Shown here: in pieces, positions 4,838 through 7,646 of the stretch
Position numbering within the stretch: the stretch's first letter is position 1
Layout of the letters: the number at the start of each line of letters is the position of its first letter
Assembly: GCA_030599405.1 (NCBI GenBank)
Contig: JAUVOB010000055.1
Coordinates: 1 to 7,646 of the forward strand
Source of the DNA: Chloroflexota bacterium
Lineage (GTDB): Bacteria; Chloroflexota; Anaerolineae; Promineifilales; Promineifilaceae
Direction: 5' to 3'
Length of the DNA: 7,646 nt
Made by a program: the position numbers and the translations under genes
The notes under the pieces: model-generated
Databases searched by the model: none
What the model saw: the letters and a program-made list of their open reading frames with translations, nothing else
Told to the model about the DNA's origin: nothing

Positions 4838-7080
4838 CAGCGTTTACCGACAATATAGGCCAATGTGCTATGCCACTTTACAATTTGATTGAGTAGTTGA
4901 TGGCGGTAGGTGTCACTGATCAACTCTATCTCACTCTCATTGAGCCCAGCAGCTGCCAGCCTCGCCGCATATGTTGGTCTCTTGTCAGAGTTCCGTGTAT
5001 CAAGATTACCAAACCACCGGTCCAAATTTCTGGTCGTAATTCTTCTATCCTCAACCTGTTGTTCGCTCGTGGCAAGGACATCAACGAAACCTGCATCCCG
5101 TAGACCCTCCGCCAAAACATCTTCATCCCAATTCACTAGAGGATCGTCGGAATTCAGATAAATACTCTCCTCTGCTTGGCTCACCTTATCCGAAAGATCC
5201 TTCGGAATTGCAGACCAATCGCAAAGCTCGTAGAGTCTCTGGCTTCGCTGGGGTACGATCTGGGTTAGTGCGATGCGCCCTCCAGGCCGTGTTCGGTTCG
5301 CCACTCTATCTAGATTTTCTTGCCAATCGGTATTACGCGTAAACACGTTGCGACCAATAATCCGGTCAAAAAGTATGTCAGACTCTCCTCGCAAATCCAA
5401 CATCATGTCTAATTCGTCGATCTCGCCGATTAAAACAACCGGACGTTCCAAATTAGAAAGCTGTTCGGCTTGTTGGCGCAACGCTTCTCCAACAACCGGA
5501 TCACCCGTTATGGTCCAGACACCTCCCTCAGGAGCGGTTCTTAAGGCCTCCCAGGTAAACAATCCACTGCTTGCCTTCAGATCTAGAACCAGATGATGGC
5601 GCTGAATCTGGGCTTGTTCAAATACTCTATCACGCACGTGGGCAAGGTTTCGTCCACTATTGGCAATCGTGCGCTGTAACCAGGCATCGCGGGCACGATC
5701 CACCGGTCCTGTAGTCAATCCTTCTGGCATGGTTGTGTCCAATTCAACCATTGCTGCCAGTTGTTCTTCCCGGTGTCTGGAAACCTCTTCGCGAATACCG
5801 TGTTCATATCCCTGATCGCCCGGGTTAAAGAATACTTTACCCTGCAGGGTATCGGGCAAATACTGCTGGGCTATCCAGTGATCACGGTACGCATGAGGAT
5901 AAAGATAGCCAGCACCATGACCAAATCCTTGGGCATCACGACTGCTATCCCTCAAGTGCGTCGGCACTTCCGTCTCGCGCTCCGCTTCCACAGTAGCCAG
6001 CGCATCGAAGAACGCCAATGTTGAGTTCGACTTCTTGCAGGTCGAGAGATAGAGTGCAGCCTGGGCCAGATGAAAGCGACCTTCGGGCATGCCAACGCGT
6101 TCATATAGATCCCAGCAACCAGCCACGACTACGGCCGCATTTGGGTCGGCCATACCGACGTCCTCGCTGGCCAGAATCGCCATTCGCCTGAAAATAAACC
6201 GGGGATCCTCGCCAGCATAAACCATCTTAGCCATCCAGTAAAGAGCAGCGTCAGGATCGGAGCCACGCAAGCTTTTTATGAATGCCGATATCGTATCGTA
6301 ATGGACGTCACCTTCCTTATCATAGAGGACGGCTCGCTTCTGAATCGACTCCTCGGCTACCGTCAGATCTACCACGATGGTACCCTCATCGTCAGGGGGC
6401 GTGGTCTCGATTGCGAGTTCCAGTGCGTTTAGTACTCCGCGTGCGTCTCCGTTAGCCACATCGACTAAATGATCCAGCGCGTCTGGTTTGACTAGTACAT
6501 CCAGATTGCCATACCCCAACTCAGGTTCGGCAAGAACCCTCCGAGAAATATTATAGAGATCATCGGGCAATAATGGTTTAAGCTGGAATATCCGGCTTCG
6601 GCTGACGAGCGCCTTGTTTACCTCAAAGTACGGGTTTTCAGTGGTGGCTCCGATCATGATGATGGTGCCAATCTCCACATGGGGCAACAACGCATCCTGT
6701 TGGGCTTTGTTCCATCGATGCACCTCGTCCACGAATAGAATCGTGCGTTGACCGTATAAGTTGCGGCGCTCTTTAGCTTCCTTGATGGACTCCCGAATTT
6801 GGGCAACGCCCGCTAGGACAGCATTGATGGTGATAAAGTGGCTCTCCGTCGTATTCGCGATAATCATAGCTAACGTTGTCTTTCCTGTTCCTGGAGGTCC
6901 ATAGAAAATGAGGGAAGACAACTGGTCGGCCTGAATCGCTCGGCGCAGCAACCGGCCGGGACCCACGATATGCTCCTGGCCCACGAAATCCTCGAGGGTT
7001 CGCGGCCGCATCAGGATCGCTAAGGGAGATTCCAGTTCAATGTGTGCTTTACGGCCGTGAGCGAATAAATCCATCTCCAT
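4837..7080 (-). CDS. rarA: RarA/MgsA-type AAA+ ATPase fused to a degenerate methyltransferase-like domain
   Basis: 747 residues, against about 400-450 for plain RarA (MgsA). The N-terminal part is a clamp-loader-like AAA+ ATPase that acts at stalled replication forks: R-P-R-T-L-E-D-F-V-G-Q-E-H (25-37); Walker A G-P-P-G-T-G-K-T (61-68); Walker B F-V-D-E-V-H (116-121); sensor 1 G-A-T-T-E-N-P (144-150); arginine finger S-R-S-R (160-163); sensor 2 G-D-A-R (211-214). The tetramerisation region follows, with K-S-L-R-G-S-D-P-D-A-A-L-Y-W (269-282) and S-E-D-V-G-M-A-D-P (305-313), ending near H-G-I-R (427-430). Residues about 460-747 look like a Rossmann methyltransferase: L-V-L-D-L-K-A-S-S-G-L-F-T-W (497-510), F-D-R-I-I-G-R-N-V (571-579), R-P-G-G-R-I-A-L-T-Q (598-607). 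The SAM glycine loop is altered, so activity is doubtful. Similar fusions occur in cyanobacteria as RarA/unknown-domain proteins. The ATG at 7080 has only a weak Shine-Dalgarno. Confidence 0.93.
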   Translation of the reverse strand: MEMDLFAHGRKAHIELESPLAILMRPRTLEDFVGQEHIVGPGRLLRRAIQADQLSSLIFYGPPGTGKTTLAMIIANTTESHFITINAVLAGVAQIRESIKEAKERRNLYGQRTILFVDEVHRWNKAQQDALLPHVEIGTIIMIGATTENPYFEVNKALVSRSRIFQLKPLLPDDLYNISRRVLAEPELGYGNLDVLVKPDALDHLVDVANGDARGVLNALELAIETTPPDDEGTIVVDLTVAEESIQKRAVLYDKEGDVHYDTISAFIKSLRGSDPDAALYWMAKMVYAGEDPRFIFRRMAILASEDVGMADPNAAVVVAGCWDLYERVGMPEGRFHLAQAALYLSTCKKSNSTLAFFDALATVEAERETEVPTHLRDSSRDAQGFGHGAGYLYPHAYRDHWIAQQYLPDTLQGKVFFNPGDQGYEHGIREEVSRHREEQLAAMVELDTTMPEGLTTGPVDRARDAWLQRTIANSGRNLAHVRDRVFEQAQIQRHHLVLDLKASSGLFTWEALRTAPEGGVWTITGDPVVGEALRQQAEQLSNLERPVVLIGEIDELDMMLDLRGESDILFDRIIGRNVFTRNTDWQENLDRVANRTRPGGRIALTQIVPQRSQRLYELCDWSAIPKDLSDKVSQAEESIYLNSDDPLVNWDEDVLAEGLRDAGFVDVLATSEQQVEDRRITTRNLDRWFGNLDTRNSDKRPTYAARLAAAGLNESEIELISDTYRHQLLNQIVKWHSTLAYIVGKR

Positions 7081-7124
7081 GATTGTATCCAGTTAGCGCG
7101 TGAAACCACAATGAAAGTTGGGTC

Positions 7125-7144
7125 TGGCATCGTCGCCGATGCCA
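7125..7144 (-). other. GNRA-capped hairpin in the rarA leader
   Basis: On the minus strand TGGCATCG pairs with CGATGCCA (8 bp) around a GCGA loop, a GNRA tetraloop. On the plus strand the loop would read TCGC and is not GNRA, so the structure suits RNA transcribed toward rarA, whose start lies 44 nt downstream. No U tract follows (the next bases are GACCCAACTTTC), so it is not a standard intrinsic terminator. It could be a leader structure, a processing site or partial attenuation. Confidence 0.4.
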
Positions 7145-7164
7145 TCGCGGAGAGAGAGTCGCGT

Positions 7165-7180
7165 GGGCCGGACCAGGCCC
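7165..7180 (-). other. GC-rich hairpin downstream of the 105-residue gene
   Basis: GGGCC and GGCCC (5 bp, all G-C) flank a 6-nt loop, 17 nt after the TAA of the small gene. No U tract follows. Together with the GNRA hairpin 20 bp further on, it makes the 117-bp spacer 7081-7197 the most structured non-coding stretch of the window. It may protect the 3' end of the small gene's transcript. Confidence 0.3.
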
Positions 7181-7197
7181 TTGCGAGACAATGCGAT

Positions 7198-7515
7198 TTA
7201 GATCTGGAAACCTAGCTTGTAGGGGATGACTTTATAATCTAGCTCCGTGACATGGTTGCTTAGTTCTTCGGTTAGCTCCTCCCACGTTTCCCCTTCCAGC
7301 ACATCTCTCAGGATATCGCCATCCTGGGAGACAAAACCGATGAGACGATTCGGATATTCTCCAAACGCAGTGTGCCAGGCCTCGCTCATCTCGAGTCCCA
7401 TCCCTTGCATCTCAGGGATGTATTTTCCCAAAACAAACTCGTAATATCCCTGGGCATCATCCAGGTCGACGTTGTAGCTAATCAGTAATTTCAGACCGGT
7501 TTCGACATCATTCAT
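7198..7515 (-). CDS. Small conserved-type protein resembling dimeric alpha-beta barrel (NIPSNAP/ABM-like) proteins
   Basis: 105 residues, acidic overall, no signal peptide or membrane segment, so probably cytosolic. The order is a strand (L-K-L-L-I-S-Y-N-V, 8-16), a helix with aromatic residues (D-A-Q-G-Y-Y-E-F-V-L-G-K-Y-I-P-E-M, 20-36), two strands around S-E-A-W-H-T-A-F-G-E-Y-P-N-R-L-I-G-F-V (44-62), a second helix (G-E-T-W-E-E-L-T-E-E-L, 74-84), and a final strand (Y-K-V-I-P-Y, 93-98). This beta-alpha-beta-beta-alpha-beta pattern fits the dimeric alpha-beta barrel (ferredoxin-like) superfamily, which includes small monooxygenases, stress-response proteins and NIPSNAP. I cannot assign a function; no cofactor or catalytic residue is evident. 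The ATG at 7515 has only a weak Shine-Dalgarno (GGTAG). It lies upstream of rarA but is separated by two hairpins, so shared transcription is uncertain. Confidence 0.75.
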   Translation of the reverse strand: MNDVETGLKLLISYNVDLDDAQGYYEFVLGKYIPEMQGMGLEMSEAWHTAFGEYPNRLIGFVSQDGDILRDVLEGETWEELTEELSNHVTELDYKVIPYKLGFQI

Positions 7516-7520
7516 GAGAA

Positions 7521-7646
7521 CTACCGTTGGCTGATCCGGATTATCGGTTTAGGACTTAAGTCGGTGGCTGTGGATGGGTCCTGCGGATCACACCTTACTT
7601 CAATTGTAGCCATAGCTATCTGATATGACCAATCGGACAGGCGATA
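7521..7646 (-). CDS. Possible 3' end of an unidentified gene at the right edge (partial)
   Basis: A minus-strand frame is open from the window edge for 41 codons to a TAG at 7523-7521, only 5 nt before the ATG of the 105-residue gene. The end reads D-L-S-P-K-P-I-I-R-I-S-Q-R. The tight spacing resembles an operon junction, and the other two minus-strand frames are closed here. But 41 open codons are not significant alone, and I recognise no family. An internal ATG at 7613 would alternatively give a 30-residue peptide. If this is not coding, the 131 bp upstream of the small gene hold only short palindromes and a weak promoter-like pair. Confidence 0.25.
   Translation of the reverse strand, partial: YRLSDWSYQIAMATIEVRCDPQDPSTATDLSPKPIIRISQR

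Noticed and set aside
7553..7562. 10-bp palindrome GACTTAAGTC upstream of the small gene
   Set aside because: Palindromes of this length are expected by chance in a few kilobases and nothing else supports a site.
7603..7632. Promoter-like pair TTGGTC-18 nt-TACAAT upstream of the 105-residue gene
   Set aside because: The -10 box is good but the -35 box matches at only three positions, and the stretch may be the coding end of an upstream gene.

Overview
The window is a compact bacterial chromosomal segment of roughly 50% G+C. Every supportable gene lies on the minus strand, so transcription runs from high to low coordinates. No rRNA, tRNA, CRISPR array, insertion sequence or attachment site is visible. 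Coenzyme F420 genes, an F420-type luciferase-like oxidoreductase, and a RarA ATPase fused to a methyltransferase-like domain together suggest a Chloroflexota-like bacterium. That assignment is inferred from gene content only; no phylogenetic marker was compared.

Layout in transcription order (right to left). (1) At the right edge, a possible 3' end of an unidentified gene stops 5 nt before a 105-residue gene that resembles dimeric alpha-beta barrel proteins. (2) A 117-bp spacer with two strong hairpins leads to a 747-residue RarA/MgsA-type AAA+ ATPase carrying a C-terminal degenerate methyltransferase-like domain. (3) RNase PH (rph) follows after 13 bp; its ribosome site begins immediately after the rarA stop, which points to coupled translation. 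(4) After a spacer comes the F420 module: cofD, cofC (ATGA overlap) and an LLM-class F420-dependent oxidoreductase 47 bp further on. (5) A 219-bp spacer holding weak hairpins and a perfect 16-bp palindrome precedes a TauE/SafE-family permease. (6) After 150 bp containing a 13-codon leader-like ORF, the 5' end of a sugar phosphate isomerase/epimerase-like gene runs off the left edge.

Functionally, cofD and cofC make the phospholactyl-type side chain of F420 and the neighbouring oxidoreductase probably uses the finished cofactor. The genes for the deazaflavin core (FO synthase) and for glutamylation (cofE/fbiB) are absent and must lie elsewhere. rarA and rph form a housekeeping pair for replication-fork/recombination maintenance and RNA 3'-end maturation. 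Three starts matter for annotation: rph best begins at the ATG at 4823, cofD probably at the GTG at 3854, and the oxidoreductase at the GTG at 2233. Nothing here is clearly a new system. The least explained items are the RarA-methyltransferase-like fusion, the palindrome before the permease, the GNRA-capped hairpin before rarA, and the leader ORF before the isomerase.
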